From: Flavobacteriales bacterium CG_4_9_14_3_um_filter_32_8
GTDB lineage: Bacteria; Bacteroidota; Bacteroidia; Flavobacteriales_E; Vicingaceae
Direction of reading: 5' to 3'
NCBI GenBank assembly: GCA_002790175.1
Contig: PFUQ01000222.1
Location: 1-31,890, forward strand
Length of the DNA stretch: 31,890 nucleotides
In this document: positions 1 through 8,087 of the stretch, piece by piece
Position numbering within the stretch: the first letter of the stretch is position 1
How the letters are laid out: each line of letters begins with the position of its first letter
The notes under the pieces: model-generated
Told to the model about the DNA's origin: nothing
The model's database searches: none
Seen by the model: the letters and a program-made list of their open reading frames with translations, nothing else
Position numbers and translations under genes: made by a program

Positions 1-2
1 TT

Positions 3-1712
3 GTTGGTTATGATTTCTATAATTACGACAATAATGCTGCTCATTTTATTGCTAATGCGATAGAATGGGGTGGCTATGGCTCCATAGCAGATTGGATTTC
101 TCTTTCTCAAACTACTGATACTGTAATTCCTAGTGACTCTACTATCATTTATGTAACTTTTTATAGTGATGGATTGGGCGGAGGAACTTATTATACTAAT
201 TTAGTAATTAACTCAAATGACCCTCTAAATCCTCAGGTGTTAGTTCCTTGCACACTAAATGTGTCATTTGATCCATGTGCAGATTTTATTTTTGACTCTC
301 CGAACCTATGTAATGGGCAAGTTAATTTTACTGACCAGACACTAAACGCACCCACTTCTTGGTCGTGGAATTTCGGAGATGGCAACACCTCTACAACACA
401 AAACCCTTCTCATATTTATAGTTCTTCTGGAAATTATACGGTTCAATTAATTTCTTGTAATGCCACATCTTGTGATACCACTAGTTATGTGGTAAATGTG
501 GTCGGCACAAGTGGTCCTATTACTGCTAGCTGTACTCCATTAACAACTTCTGGCAGTTCTTATGCAATGGGAATATATAATGTAACCTTTTCAACAATAA
601 ATAATACTACAAGTTTAGGTGGTATTGACAGTTACCAAGATTACACCTGTACAATTTCAACAACAGTTATAGAAGGTAATTCTTATGCTGTTAATATTAC
701 AACTGGATCAGGAAATAATGAGGATGTTCGCATTTGGATTGATTTTAATAACGATGGTCAGTTTAACATGACCAATGAATTAGTCTTTATTTCAAATAAT
801 ATTATGCAAAATCATTCGGGAAACATAGCTATTCCAACTGGTTTATTGCTCAATATACCTATTAGAATGAGGGTTATATCTGATTATGAAGGGAATACAA
901 TAGCTAATGCTTGTAACAATGTAATGTATGGGCAATGTGAGGATTACACAGTTATTATTCAATCAAATATGCAGCCTCCAAACTCTAATTACAATTATAA
1001 TATACTTGACCAATGTCAAGGAATCGTTCAATTTTTAGATATTTCAACAAATTTTCCAACAAGTTGGTACTGGATTTTTGATGATGGATTCACTTCGACT
1101 TTCCAAAATCCATTTCACACATACACCAGTGCAGGAATTTATAATGTTACACTTATCGCTACTAATACTTTTGGTACAGATACATTTAGTCAAACAATTA
1201 TTATTAATTCTCTAAATGCAAGTATTGATATCTTTAGTACAATTGTAATAAATCAACCGATACAATTTAACGCAAATGCTGCGGGAGCCATAGCTTGGCA
1301 ATGGGATTTTGGCGATGGTTATTTCGCTACCATTCAATCACCTCTTCATACTTATTCAAGTTCTGGTCAATATATTGTAACCCTTATTGCTACAAATGGT
1401 TTTGGATGTTCTTCAACAGTTTACGATACTTTAAACATTTATCCTCTTTCAATTGATGAGTATGATGCTTATTTCATGATTTTTCCAAATCCAAATAATG
1501 GAACGCTTCAAATTATAAATAAAACAAGTAGAACCATTATCGAAATTGGTATTGTTAACACACTGGGGAAGGTCGTTTATAATTATCAAAATAAAAACGA
1601 TTACTTTGATTCTAAAAAAATTAGCATTAATGATGTATCAACAGGGATTTATTTTGTAACAGTAAAATATGAGGATAAGTCTATTATCAGAAAAATTTTA
1701 ATTAGAAAATAA
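3..1712 (+). CDS. Secreted PKD/GEVED-domain protein with T9SS sorting domain (5' end outside window)
   Basis: The frame is open from the first complete codon at position 3, so this is the C-terminal part of a larger protein; the TTG at 174 is not the true start. In order: a beta-rich segment ending in an SNDPLNPQ motif (about 60-260) resembling the Ig-like repeats of Bacteroidota surface proteins; a PKD domain with WSWNFGDG (about 330-510); a GEVED-type domain (about 530-960) with the acidic signature RIWIDFNNDGQF and the closing GQCEDYTV; two more PKD domains with WYWIFDDG (about 985-1210) and WQWDFGDG (about 1215-1440); then a type A T9SS sorting domain from about 1465 (FPNPNNGTLQI, GIYFVTVKY, terminal IRKILIRK). 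Such proteins cross the outer membrane through the type IX system and are anchored or released. Any catalytic domain would lie upstream of the window, so no enzymatic role can be assigned. A terminator follows directly. Confidence 0.9.
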   Translation, partial: VGYDFYNYDNNAAHFIANAIEWGGYGSIADWISLSQTTDTVIPSDSTIIYVTFYSDGLGGGTYYTNLVINSNDPLNPQVLVPCTLNVSFDPCADFIFDSPNLCNGQVNFTDQTLNAPTSWSWNFGDGNTSTTQNPSHIYSSSGNYTVQLISCNATSCDTTSYVVNVVGTSGPITASCTPLTTSGSSYAMGIYNVTFSTINNTTSLGGIDSYQDYTCTISTTVIEGNSYAVNITTGSGNNEDVRIWIDFNNDGQFNMTNELVFISNNIMQNHSGNIAIPTGLLLNIPIRMRVISDYEGNTIANACNNVMYGQCEDYTVIIQSNMQPPNSNYNYNILDQCQGIVQFLDISTNFPTSWYWIFDDGFTSTFQNPFHTYTSAGIYNVTLIATNTFGTDTFSQTIIINSLNASIDIFSTIVINQPIQFNANAAGAIAWQWDFGDGYFATIQSPLHTYSSSGQYIVTLIATNGFGCSSTVYDTLNIYPLSIDEYDAYFMIFPNPNNGTLQIINKTSRTIIEIGIVNTLGKVVYNYQNKNDYFDSKKISINDVSTGIYFVTVKYEDKSIIRKILIRK

Positions 1713-1737
1713 TAATCGAAATCAGGTTATTACTTTT

Positions 1738-1767
1738 GAGGTAGCTTTAATAAAGCTACCTCCTTTT
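1738..1767 (+). terminator. Rho-independent terminator after the PKD/GEVED gene
   Basis: An almost perfect inverted repeat, GAGGTAGCTTT (1738-1748) against AAAGCTACCTC (1752-1762), has a very short loop and is followed by CTTTT. A T-run also precedes the stem, so it may work in both directions. It lies 26 bases past the stop codon. Confidence 0.85.
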
Positions 1768-1867
1768 ATTAACAAGGTAATTTTACCCAATTATATCCAG
1801 CATTTTGGTGATAAATTTTTCACCACAGTTCCAATGTAGTAAAAATTTAAAATAAACTTAGTATTGT

Positions 1868-1875
1868 TACATTTG
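1868..1875 (+). promoter_or_regulatory. Bacteroidota -7 box upstream of yicC
   Basis: TACATTTG matches the TAnnTTTG consensus exactly and ends 19 bases before the yicC ATG. No clear TTG -33 element is seen at the usual distance; the region there is AT-rich (ATTTAA). The same octamer occurs at 5021-5028 and, on the minus strand, at 13784-13791 and 13806-13813. Confidence 0.55.
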
Positions 1876-1894
1876 TAGTCAAATTATATAGCTT

Positions 1895-2770
1895 ATGATT
1901 AAATCAATGACTGGCTTTGGAAAAGCTACAGGAGAAGTTAATTTAAAAAAAATTACTGTTGAAATTAAATCGCTCAATAGTAAGCAAGCTGACATTTTTC
2001 TTCGGATGCCTTCATTGTATAAAGACAAAGAACTTTCGCTTCGGTCGTTAATTAACCAAAATTTAGAACGAGGTAAAATTGATTTTAACCTTTATGTAGA
2101 ACTATCTACCGAACAAAGTAGTTTAAACATCAATGTTGATTTGTTTAAAAAATACTATGCTGATTTAAGTGCAATAGCAGCCGACTTAGGAGAAAAAAAT
2201 AAGGTTGATTTAATTTCTATTATTACCAAAATGCCCGACATTATGAAATCCGAAAGAATGGAATTGGATGAAAATGAATGGTTAAAAATTAATGAAATAA
2301 TAGAAGATGCACTTCACCATTTGAATGTTTTTAGAACCGATGAGGGAAAAACCTTGTTTGATGAATTATTTTTAAGAATCTCCAATATCGAAATTTTGCT
2401 GAAAAAAGTTGATCAATATGAACAAGTTCGTATTGAAACAGTAAAAGAACGAATACTCACCAACCTTGCTGAAACAATAGGAAAGGATACTATTAACAAG
2501 GATAGATTTGAACAAGAACTAATTTATTACTTAGAAAAATATGATGTTTCTGAAGAAAAAACTCGTTTAAATGCACATCTTAATTATTTTAAAGAAACCA
2601 TGAATTCCACTCAATCAGAAGGAAAAAAATTAGGTTTTATTACTCAGGAAATTGGACGAGAAATAAACACCCTTGGCTCTAAAGCTAACCATGCCGATTT
2701 GCAAAAAATAGTAGTTGAGATGAAAGATGAACTAGAAAAAATTAAAGAACAGGTTTTGAATATTTTATAA
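1895..2770 (+). CDS. yicC: YicC/YloC family endoribonuclease
   Basis: The 291-residue protein begins with the family hallmark MIKSMTGFGKA and ends with the conserved DUF1732 region (about residues 205-291, including GKKLGFITQEIGREINTLGSKA). YicC/YloC proteins are cytoplasmic; family members have been shown to cleave RNA, and E. coli YicC has been linked to small-RNA turnover. Length is normal for the family. The ATG start follows a -7 box by 19 bases. It heads a tight cluster with gmk (8 bases downstream) and nadD, an arrangement in which yicC commonly precedes guanylate kinase, so co-transcription is likely. No defect is seen. Confidence 0.95.
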   Translation: MIKSMTGFGKATGEVNLKKITVEIKSLNSKQADIFLRMPSLYKDKELSLRSLINQNLERGKIDFNLYVELSTEQSSLNINVDLFKKYYADLSAIAADLGEKNKVDLISIITKMPDIMKSERMELDENEWLKINEIIEDALHHLNVFRTDEGKTLFDELFLRISNIEILLKKVDQYEQVRIETVKERILTNLAETIGKDTINKDRFEQELIYYLEKYDVSEEKTRLNAHLNYFKETMNSTQSEGKKLGFITQEIGREINTLGSKANHADLQKIVVEMKDELEKIKEQVLNIL

Positions 2771-2778
2771 CTAAGGAA

Positions 2779-3345
2779 ATGGAAGGAAAATGTATTATAT
2801 TGTGTGCCCCATCTGGAGCAGGAAAAACATCCATCACTAAGTTTTTATTGTCTCAAAACCTAGATTTGGCATTTTCCGTTTCTGCTTGTAATAGAAAAAA
2901 AAGAGCTGACGAAATTGACGGAGTTGATTACTATTTCTTAAGTACCGAGGATTTTAAAAAGAAAATTGAAAATAAAGAATTTGTAGAATGGGAAGAGGTT
3001 TATCAACACCAATATTATGGAACATTAAACGCTGAAGTTAAGCGAATTTGGGAAAATGGACAACATGTGATTTTTGACGTGGATGTTGTTGGAGGTTTAA
3101 GTTTAGCAAAATATTTTGGCGAAAAAGCATTAGCAATTTTTATTCAACCACCATCCATAAAAATTTTAGAAGAACGATTACGAAAAAGAGGCTCTGAAAC
3201 GGAAGAAACTATTCAAAAAAGACTAAGCAAAGCTATTCAAGAACTAAATTATTCAAAATGGTTTAACCATATTGTAATTAATAAGGATTTAGACAAAGCA
3301 AAACAAGATACGTTGAAAATTGTAAAAGAGTTTCTAAAAAAATAA
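2779..3345 (+). CDS. gmk: Guanylate kinase
   Basis: This enzyme phosphorylates GMP to GDP with ATP in the cytoplasm, an essential step of guanine nucleotide synthesis. The 188-residue protein has the P-loop APSGAGKTS near residues 10-18, the GMP-binding region (SACNRKKRADEIDGVDYYF) and the lid segment RLRKRGSETEE. Length is typical of bacterial Gmk. It starts 8 bases after yicC, and nadD follows its stop after 4 bases, indicating one transcript. No unusual residues are seen. Confidence 0.97.
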   Translation: MEGKCIILCAPSGAGKTSITKFLLSQNLDLAFSVSACNRKKRADEIDGVDYYFLSTEDFKKKIENKEFVEWEEVYQHQYYGTLNAEVKRIWENGQHVIFDVDVVGGLSLAKYFGEKALAIFIQPPSIKILEERLRKRGSETEETIQKRLSKAIQELNYSKWFNHIVINKDLDKAKQDTLKIVKEFLKK

Positions 3346-3349
3346 CATC

Positions 3350-3958
3350 ATGAACATTGGTCTTTATTTTGGCACTTTTAATCCCATTCACGTTGGTCAT
3401 TTAGTTATTGCTAACCACATGGTAGAGTTCACTAATTTAGATCAAGTATGGTTAGTAGTTACACCACAAAACCCTTTAAAAAATAAAACTTCTTTATTGG
3501 CCGATTATCATCGACTAGCTACTGTTCGTATAGCTGTTGAGGACAATGCTAAACTTAAAGCTTGCAACATTGAGTTTGATTTACCAAAACCTTCCTACAC
3601 TATTAATACCCTAGTTTATTTGAAAGAAAAATATCCAGAACATACCTTTTCATTAATAATGGGTGAGGATAATTTAAGAACATTTCACAAATGGAAAAAT
3701 TACGAACAAATTATTGAAAACTATCCCATTTATAGCTATCCTAGAGTATTAACTGAACAAGAACAAGAAGAAAAACAAAATATTGCTTCAAAAAATTTTC
3801 TTAAAAATCACCCAACTATTACTATCTGTAAAGCTCCTGTAATGAACATTTCGGCTAGTTTTATTAGAGAAGCAATAAAAAACAAAAAAGACGTACGTTA
3901 TTTACTTACCGAATCGGTTTACAAATATGTTACAGAAATGCATTTTTATGAAAAGTAG
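3350..3958 (+). CDS. nadD: Nicotinate-nucleotide adenylyltransferase
   Basis: NadD transfers AMP from ATP to nicotinate mononucleotide to give deamido-NAD, in the cytoplasmic route to NAD. The 202-residue protein carries the nucleotidyltransferase signature GTFNPIHVGH (about residues 8-17) and the second conserved motif ISASFIR near residue 170, followed by the usual C-terminal helix (YLLTESVYKYV). It starts 4 bases after gmk and closes the yicC-gmk-nadD cluster. Its last 13 bases overlap the 3' end of the convergent DUF6427 gene, so there is no room for a separate terminator between them. Confidence 0.96.
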   Translation: MNIGLYFGTFNPIHVGHLVIANHMVEFTNLDQVWLVVTPQNPLKNKTSLLADYHRLATVRIAVEDNAKLKACNIEFDLPKPSYTINTLVYLKEKYPEHTFSLIMGEDNLRTFHKWKNYEQIIENYPIYSYPRVLTEQEQEEKQNIASKNFLKNHPTITICKAPVMNISASFIREAIKNKKDVRYLLTESVYKYVTEMHFYEK

Positions 3959-4914
3959 CTGAGAAAAAGAGTGATTAATAACCCTAAAAAGATGATTTCA
4001 GCCAACCAAGTTCTTTTCATTTGGTTAAAATAATTAGCCAAAATGATAGAAAATGGTATTCCCATCAATAGATAAGTCGCTAAATAATCAAAAGAATTGA
4101 CAAACAAGCTCGAACACAACAAAAGCATCATTAACAATACCATTAATAATAATTTTCTAATTTTTACAACATTAGTATCAATGTGTCTTAACAAATCAAT
4201 TACAGCCAACAACCCAACTACTATTATCGAATAAAAAAAGCCTCTGCCCAAAGAATTAACAGGAATTTGATAATCCAAAAAAACAGTATAATTGTTGTCA
4301 ACACCAAAAAGCATAGGTAACGGCTGATTGGTGATAAAGTAGTATGCGATAAAAAAAACTAAAGGGAGAATAAAACCCAATACCGAAATAACAAACTCTC
4401 TCCAATTAGGTGTTTTAGTATAAATCAAAACAATCCACAATAAAGGTAAAAAAAGTACTGCAGGAAAATAGAACAACATGGCAATAGCAATTAATAATCC
4501 AGCGTTAAAAGCCGATGAATAAACTCGTTCCACATTATACATGCTAAACAATTGATGTACCGCTAATAATAAAAAGGAATTGGCAATTAATATCGGGGTA
4601 ACAATTAAAAGTGAAGAATTGGCTGCACACCACAAAACATAGAATAAAGAAACCAAATGTGTATTGTTGGCTATTATCTTAAAATGATTCACTAAATGGT
4701 TGATGTAAATAGCCTGAGCACTTATTAGTAAAACACCAAATGCAAAACTTAACAATTTAACATTATTAATGAATGAGATACCATTAAACAAAGAATATTT
4801 ATTAATTACAATAGAATTATTCAACCAAAATAATGGTAACCATAAACAAAAAACAACAATGATAGAGAAACCATTAACTAGCTTTTGGTTTGATTTAAAT
4901 ACACTTATTAACAT
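3946..4914 (-). CDS. DUF6427-type integral membrane protein
   Basis: The 322-residue protein is almost entirely hydrophobic, with roughly eight to ten predicted membrane segments and short polar loops. I recognise it as resembling the DUF6427 family of Bacteroidota inner-membrane proteins; the function is unknown. In flavobacterial genomes such genes sit beside a very small DUF6341-type membrane gene, and here a small membrane gene lies immediately upstream on the opposite strand (5047-5226). It converges on nadD with a 13-base overlap of the two 3' ends. The start ATG at 4914 gives MLISVFKSNQK, a plausible cytoplasmic N-terminus before the first helix. The family call is from memory of sequence character. 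Confidence 0.75.
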   Translation of the reverse strand: MLISVFKSNQKLVNGFSIIVVFCLWLPLFWLNNSIVINKYSLFNGISFINNVKLLSFAFGVLLISAQAIYINHLVNHFKIIANNTHLVSLFYVLWCAANSSLLIVTPILIANSFLLLAVHQLFSMYNVERVYSSAFNAGLLIAIAMLFYFPAVLFLPLLWIVLIYTKTPNWREFVISVLGFILPLVFFIAYYFITNQPLPMLFGVDNNYTVFLDYQIPVNSLGRGFFYSIIVVGLLAVIDLLRHIDTNVVKIRKLLLMVLLMMLLLCSSLFVNSFDYLATYLLMGIPFSIILANYFNQMKRTWLAEIIFLGLLITLFLSYFS

Positions 4915-5003
4915 TCGAATTTTTTAATATCATCTATTCTGTAAAAATATAGTATTATTTAAAATAAATCCTATTTGATTTTTTTTTGAATAAAGTTTTT
5001 TTA

Positions 5004-5028
5004 TTGTTAAAGATTAGTTTTACATTTG
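5004..5028 (+). promoter_or_regulatory. Promoter of the small membrane gene
   Basis: TTG at 5004-5006 and TACATTTG at 5021-5028 form a Bacteroidota-like -33/-7 pair, though the 14-base spacing is shorter than usual. The -7 box overlaps the TTG at 5026 that would give the longest reading frame. This argues that translation starts at the ATG at 5047 instead. Confidence 0.5.
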
Positions 5029-5046
5029 TTTCTTAGAATTAATAAC

Positions 5047-5226
5047 ATGACAGATTTTATATATTCGCTAGGCGATGCGTTTTATTGGTTTTTTTCTATG
5101 TTCGAAAAATTAGGAAATTTACCTAACTGGTTATTTATAGCAATGGCTTTTGCCTTACTTTTTTGGTGGTTAAACATGCAAAGAAATTATACCAAAAAAG
5201 CGGAAAGAGAAAGAACGCTGAAATAA
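5047..5226 (+). CDS. Small single-span membrane protein, DUF6341-like
   Basis: This 59-residue protein starts MTDFIYSLGDAFYWFF and has a hydrophobic segment around WLFIAMAFALLFWWL, then a short basic tail (NMQRNYTKKAERERTLK) expected to be cytoplasmic. The pattern (aromatic-rich N-terminus, one helix ending in WW, charged tail) resembles the DUF6341 proteins that neighbour DUF6427 genes in flavobacteria, and here it diverges from such a gene. A TTG seven codons upstream also gives an open frame but lies inside the -7 box, so the ATG is preferred. Function is unknown; the family assignment is tentative. A strong terminator follows. Confidence 0.7.
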   Translation: MTDFIYSLGDAFYWFFSMFEKLGNLPNWLFIAMAFALLFWWLNMQRNYTKKAERERTLK

Positions 5227-5249
5227 GAAATTTAGAATTATCGATTGAC

Positions 5250-5277
5250 AAACCTCGAAAAATTTCGAGGTTTTTTT
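5250..5277 (+). terminator. Rho-independent terminator after the small membrane gene
   Basis: AAACCTCGAAA (5250-5260) pairs with TTTCGAGGTTT (5263-5273) and is followed by a run of T residues to 5277. It isolates the small membrane gene from the ribosomal protein operon. Confidence 0.9.
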
Positions 5278-5340
5278 GTTGTTCAATCTTCTTTTTTCAA
5301 TAAATTATCTACCAATCCCTAATTTTATTCTATATAAAAG

Positions 5341-5370
5341 TTGGTAAATTAAAAAAAAACCGTAAATTCG
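5341..5370 (+). promoter_or_regulatory. Promoter of the rplM-rpsI operon
   Basis: TTG at 5341-5343, a 19-base spacer and TAAATTCG at 5363-5370 match the Bacteroidota TTG-N19-TAnnTTTG layout with one mismatch in the -7 box. The predicted start near 5377 would place a GC-rich hairpin (5374-5386) at the very 5' end of the transcript. Confidence 0.65.
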
Positions 5371-5373
5371 CAG

Positions 5374-5406
5374 CCCCAAATTGGGGTATCTTGTATTACA
5401 TAAGAT
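5374..5406 (+). promoter_or_regulatory. Structured 5' leader of rplM
   Basis: Two consecutive hairpins lie in the untranslated leader: CCCC (5374-5377) with GGGG (5383-5386), and ATCTTGT (5388-5394) with ATAAGAT (5400-5406), the second using one G-U pair. The GTG start is 20 bases downstream. Ribosomal protein operons are often controlled by binding of their own product to the leader, so this is a candidate L13 autoregulatory site. That role is inference. Confidence 0.45.
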
Positions 5407-5426
5407 GTATTAAAAAAAGCAAAAAC

Positions 5427-5882
5427 GTGGACACATTAAGTTTTAAAACAATTTCAGCAAATGCAGCTACAGTTAATAAAAACTGGTTGCTTGTTGATGC
5501 TCAGAACGAGCCATTAGGAAGATTAGCATCTAAAGTTGCTAGCTTAATTAGAGGAAAGCATAAAACAGATTTTACACCTCATGTTGATTGTGGTGATAAT
5601 GTTATTGTTATTAATGCCGAAAAAATTAAATTAACTGGTAACAAGTGGGAAGACAAAAAGTATGTTACTTTTTCTGGATATCCTGGCGGTCAAAAATTTG
5701 CTACAGCAAGCGAAGTAATGGCTAAAAAACCAACTTTTATGGTAGAAAAAGCCGTTAAAGGGATGTTACCAAAAAACAAACTAGGAAGAGCATTGTTTAA
5801 CAACCTTTATGTTTACGAAGGAGCTGAGCATAATCAAATAGCTCAACAACCAAAAGAAATAAAATTAAGCGACCTTAAATAA
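5427..5882 (+). CDS. rplM: 50S ribosomal protein L13 (uL13)
   Basis: L13 binds 23S rRNA early in assembly of the large subunit. I place the start at GTG 5427, giving a 151-residue protein beginning (M)DTLSFKTISANAATVNKNW, because Bacteroidota L13 proteins normally begin with this MDTLS sequence; the frame is open further upstream to a TTG at 5391, but that adds a non-homologous basic peptide and lies inside the structured leader. Conserved blocks include LGRLASKVASLIRGKHK, HVDCGDNVIVINAEKI and the C-terminal AVKGMLPKNKLGR. rpsI follows after 5 bases, the usual rplM-rpsI pair. Confidence 0.95.
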   Translation: MDTLSFKTISANAATVNKNWLLVDAQNEPLGRLASKVASLIRGKHKTDFTPHVDCGDNVIVINAEKIKLTGNKWEDKKYVTFSGYPGGQKFATASEVMAKKPTFMVEKAVKGMLPKNKLGRALFNNLYVYEGAEHNQIAQQPKEIKLSDLK

Positions 5883-5887
5883 GATAT

Positions 5888-6274
5888 ATGGAAGTAGTGA
5901 ACGCAACAGGAAGAAGAAAAACTGCAGTAGCAAGAGTTTACCTATCAGAAGGAAAAGGAAATGTAACTGTTAATAAAAAAGACTATAAAGTATTTTTTCC
6001 TACAACAGTATTACAAGGAAAAGTACAACAAGCTTTTGAAGCAACCAACACTTTAAAAACGTACGATGTTAAAGTAAATGTTGCTGGTGGTGGTGTAACT
6101 GGACAAGCTGAAGCAGTTAGACATGCCATTGCAAGAGCTTTGGTAAAGATTGACGAGGAGAACAGACCGAAATTAAAAAAAGATAGTTTGTTAACTAGAG
6201 ATCCAAGAATGGTTGAACGTAAAAAACCAGGTCGACCAAAAGCTCGTAAGAAATTTCAATTTAGTAAACGTTAA
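5888..6274 (+). CDS. rpsI: 30S ribosomal protein S9 (uS9)
   Basis: S9 belongs to the head of the small ribosomal subunit, where its basic C-terminal tail reaches the P-site tRNA. The 128-residue protein has the family start MEVVNATGRRKTAVARVYL, the central GGGVTGQAEAVRHAIARAL motif and the basic tail ending KARKKFQFSKR. It is the second gene of the rplM-rpsI pair. Length and motifs are normal. Confidence 0.97.
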   Translation: MEVVNATGRRKTAVARVYLSEGKGNVTVNKKDYKVFFPTTVLQGKVQQAFEATNTLKTYDVKVNVAGGGVTGQAEAVRHAIARALVKIDEENRPKLKKDSLLTRDPRMVERKKPGRPKARKKFQFSKR

Positions 6275-6297
6275 TATAAATTATTGTTTAGTATCTA

Positions 6298-6335
6298 AAT
6301 TTTTAAGACTTAGCCTAGCTAACTACTTAAAGATT
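6298..6335 (+). promoter_or_regulatory. Hairpin leader upstream of rpsB
   Basis: AATTTTTAAG (6298-6307) pairs with CTTAAAGATT (6326-6335) over ten positions with one G-U pair. Inside it TTAG (6310-6313) pairs with CTAA (6319-6322), leaving a two/three-base internal loop and a five-base apical loop. No T-run follows, so it is not a typical terminator for rpsI. Its position 33 bases before the rpsB ATG suggests a ribosomal protein leader, perhaps bound by S2, as rpsB leaders are in gammaproteobacteria. The function is inferred. Confidence 0.5.
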
Positions 6336-6367
6336 GTGGTTATTAAAGAATGTAAACAATTAAAAAA

Positions 6368-7159
6368 ATGTCAAAAGTAGATTTTAAAGAATTATTAGAT
6401 GCAGGTGTTCATTTTGGACATCTAAGAAGAAAATGGAATCCTAAAATGGCTCCCTATATTTTTATGGAGCGTAATGGAATTCATATTATTGACTTGCATA
6501 AAACAGCAGCAAAGTTGGAAGCAGCTTCTGCAGCTTTAACACAAATTGCTAAATCAGGAAAAAAAATAATGTTTGTTGCTACTAAAAAGCAAGCAAAAGA
6601 TGTTATTGCAGAAAAAGCAAAAAGCATTAACATGCCTTATGTTACTGAAAGATGGCCTGGAGGAATGTTAACTAACTTTGTTACCATTAGAAAAGCGGTA
6701 AGAAAAATGGCATCTATTGATAAAATGAATGAAGATGGTACCATGTCAACACTTTCTAAAAGAGAAAGACTTCAAATTACTCGACAAAGACAAAAACTAG
6801 AAAAAAACTTAGGTAGTATTGTTGATCTTACCAGATTACCTTCTGCAATTTTTGTTGTCGATATTTTAAATGAGCGCATTGCAATTGCTGAAGCTAAAAA
6901 ATTAGGAATTCCAACTTTTGCAATTGTTGACACTAATTCTGATCCAACTTTAGTTGATTTTGCTATACCTGGAAACGATGACGCTACTCGATCTATCAGT
7001 AAAATTATGGACATTATCACAAAAGATATTGCTCAAGGTTTGGCTGAGAGAAAAGTTGATAAAGAGAAAGTGAAAGCTGAAAGAGAAACTAAGCTAGAAG
7101 CAAAAACAGAGGTAAAAGTAGAGGCGGAAGCAGAAGAAACTTCAGAAGAAACAAAATAA
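6368..7159 (+). CDS. rpsB: 30S ribosomal protein S2 (uS2)
   Basis: S2 is a late-assembling protein of the small subunit on the solvent side near S1. The 263-residue protein shows the family start (FKELLDAGVHFGHLRRKWNPKM), WPGGMLTNF and the C-terminal signature VDTNSDPTLVDFAIPGNDDATRSI. The last 40 or so residues form a charged Lys/Glu-rich extension ending EAEAEETSEETK; such low-complexity tails vary between species. tsf follows after 26 bases, the almost universal rpsB-tsf pair. Confidence 0.97.
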   Translation: MSKVDFKELLDAGVHFGHLRRKWNPKMAPYIFMERNGIHIIDLHKTAAKLEAASAALTQIAKSGKKIMFVATKKQAKDVIAEKAKSINMPYVTERWPGGMLTNFVTIRKAVRKMASIDKMNEDGTMSTLSKRERLQITRQRQKLEKNLGSIVDLTRLPSAIFVVDILNERIAIAEAKKLGIPTFAIVDTNSDPTLVDFAIPGNDDATRSISKIMDIITKDIAQGLAERKVDKEKVKAERETKLEAKTEVKVEAEAEETSEETK

Positions 7160-7185
7160 TTAATCAACAATAACAACTATTAATA

Positions 7186-8022
7186 ATGTCAAATATTACA
7201 GCAGCAGACGTAAACAACTTACGTAAGCAAACAGGAGCAGGAATGATGGATTGCAAAAATGCTTTAGTTGAAGCAGATGGCAATTTCGATAAAGCAATTG
7301 ATGTACTTAGAAAAAGAGGACAAAAAATTGCCGCAAATAGAGGTGATAGAAATGCAAATGAAGGATTAGTAATAGCTAAAACTACCGTTGATGGGAAAAA
7401 AGCTGTGATGGTTGTGGTAAATTGCGAAACTGATTTTGTTGCTAAAAATGACGATTTTGGAAAATTTGCTTCTACCATTTTAGATATCGCCATTAAAAAC
7501 AATCCTGCTTCATTAGAAGAATTAAAAAAATTAAGTTTTAATGGTAATGGATTAACTATTGCTGATAAAATTATTGAACAAACAGGAGTTATTGGAGAAA
7601 AAATTGACGTTTCTGGATATGAAACTGTTGTTGCTGACCAAGCAGTAGCGTATAATCATCCAGGAAATAAACTAGCCACGATTGTTGGATTAAATAAATC
7701 GGGTGAAACTATTCTAGAAGCAGGAAAACAAGTTGCCATGCAAATTGCAGCAATGAATCCTATAGCAATTAATGAAGAAGCTGTAGATCAAGCTACTATT
7801 GACCATGAAATGCAATTAGGTAGAGAAATTGCTTTACAAGAAGGTAAACCTGCCGAAATGGTTGATAAAATCGCTGAAGGAAAAGTGAAAAAATATTTAA
7901 AAGAAAATACACTTTTAAATCAACCTTCTGTGAGAGACAACAAAAAAACTGTTAGTCAAATATTAAATGAAGTAGAAAAAGGACTAACAGTTACCGACTT
8001 TAAGCGAATAATGCTAGGGTAA
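7186..8022 (+). CDS. tsf: Elongation factor Ts
   Basis: EF-Ts is the cytoplasmic nucleotide exchange factor that recycles EF-Tu. The 278-residue protein has the N-terminal UBA-like region (AADVNNLRKQTGAGMMDCKNALVEADGN), the core containing VVVNCETDFVAKN, the coiled-coil segment and the C-terminal LNQPSVRDNKKTVSQ motif. Length matches Bacteroidota EF-Ts. It is co-transcribed with rpsB, and a strong terminator lies just after it, separating it from pyrH. Confidence 0.97.
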   Translation: MSNITAADVNNLRKQTGAGMMDCKNALVEADGNFDKAIDVLRKRGQKIAANRGDRNANEGLVIAKTTVDGKKAVMVVVNCETDFVAKNDDFGKFASTILDIAIKNNPASLEELKKLSFNGNGLTIADKIIEQTGVIGEKIDVSGYETVVADQAVAYNHPGNKLATIVGLNKSGETILEAGKQVAMQIAAMNPIAINEEAVDQATIDHEMQLGREIALQEGKPAEMVDKIAEGKVKKYLKENTLLNQPSVRDNKKTVSQILNEVEKGLTVTDFKRIMLG

Positions 8023-8034
8023 TTAATTTATTTT

Positions 8035-8068
8035 AAAAAGAGAGAATTTAAATTCTCTCTTTTTTTTT
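8035..8068 (+). terminator. Rho-independent terminator after tsf
   Basis: A perfect palindrome centred at 8049/8050 (GAGAGAATTT against AAATTCTCTC, extended by A-T pairs on both sides) runs into T residues through 8068. It ends the rpsB-tsf transcript 19 bases before pyrH, so pyrH either depends on read-through or has its own promoter. Confidence 0.92.
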
Positions 8069-8087
8069 ACTACAAAATACATAAACT

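Noticed and set aside
174..1712. A gene starting at TTG 174
   Set aside because: The frame stays open to the left window edge and the upstream residues fit the same beta-rich repeat, so the gene is simply cut by the window.
5391..5426. N-terminal extension of L13 from TTG 5391
   Set aside because: The extra 12 residues do not match L13 proteins and overlap the second leader hairpin; the MDTLS start at GTG 5427 fits the family.
6298..6335. Terminator between rpsI and rpsB
   Set aside because: The stem is long but AT-rich and no T-run follows; a leader or processing site is more likely.
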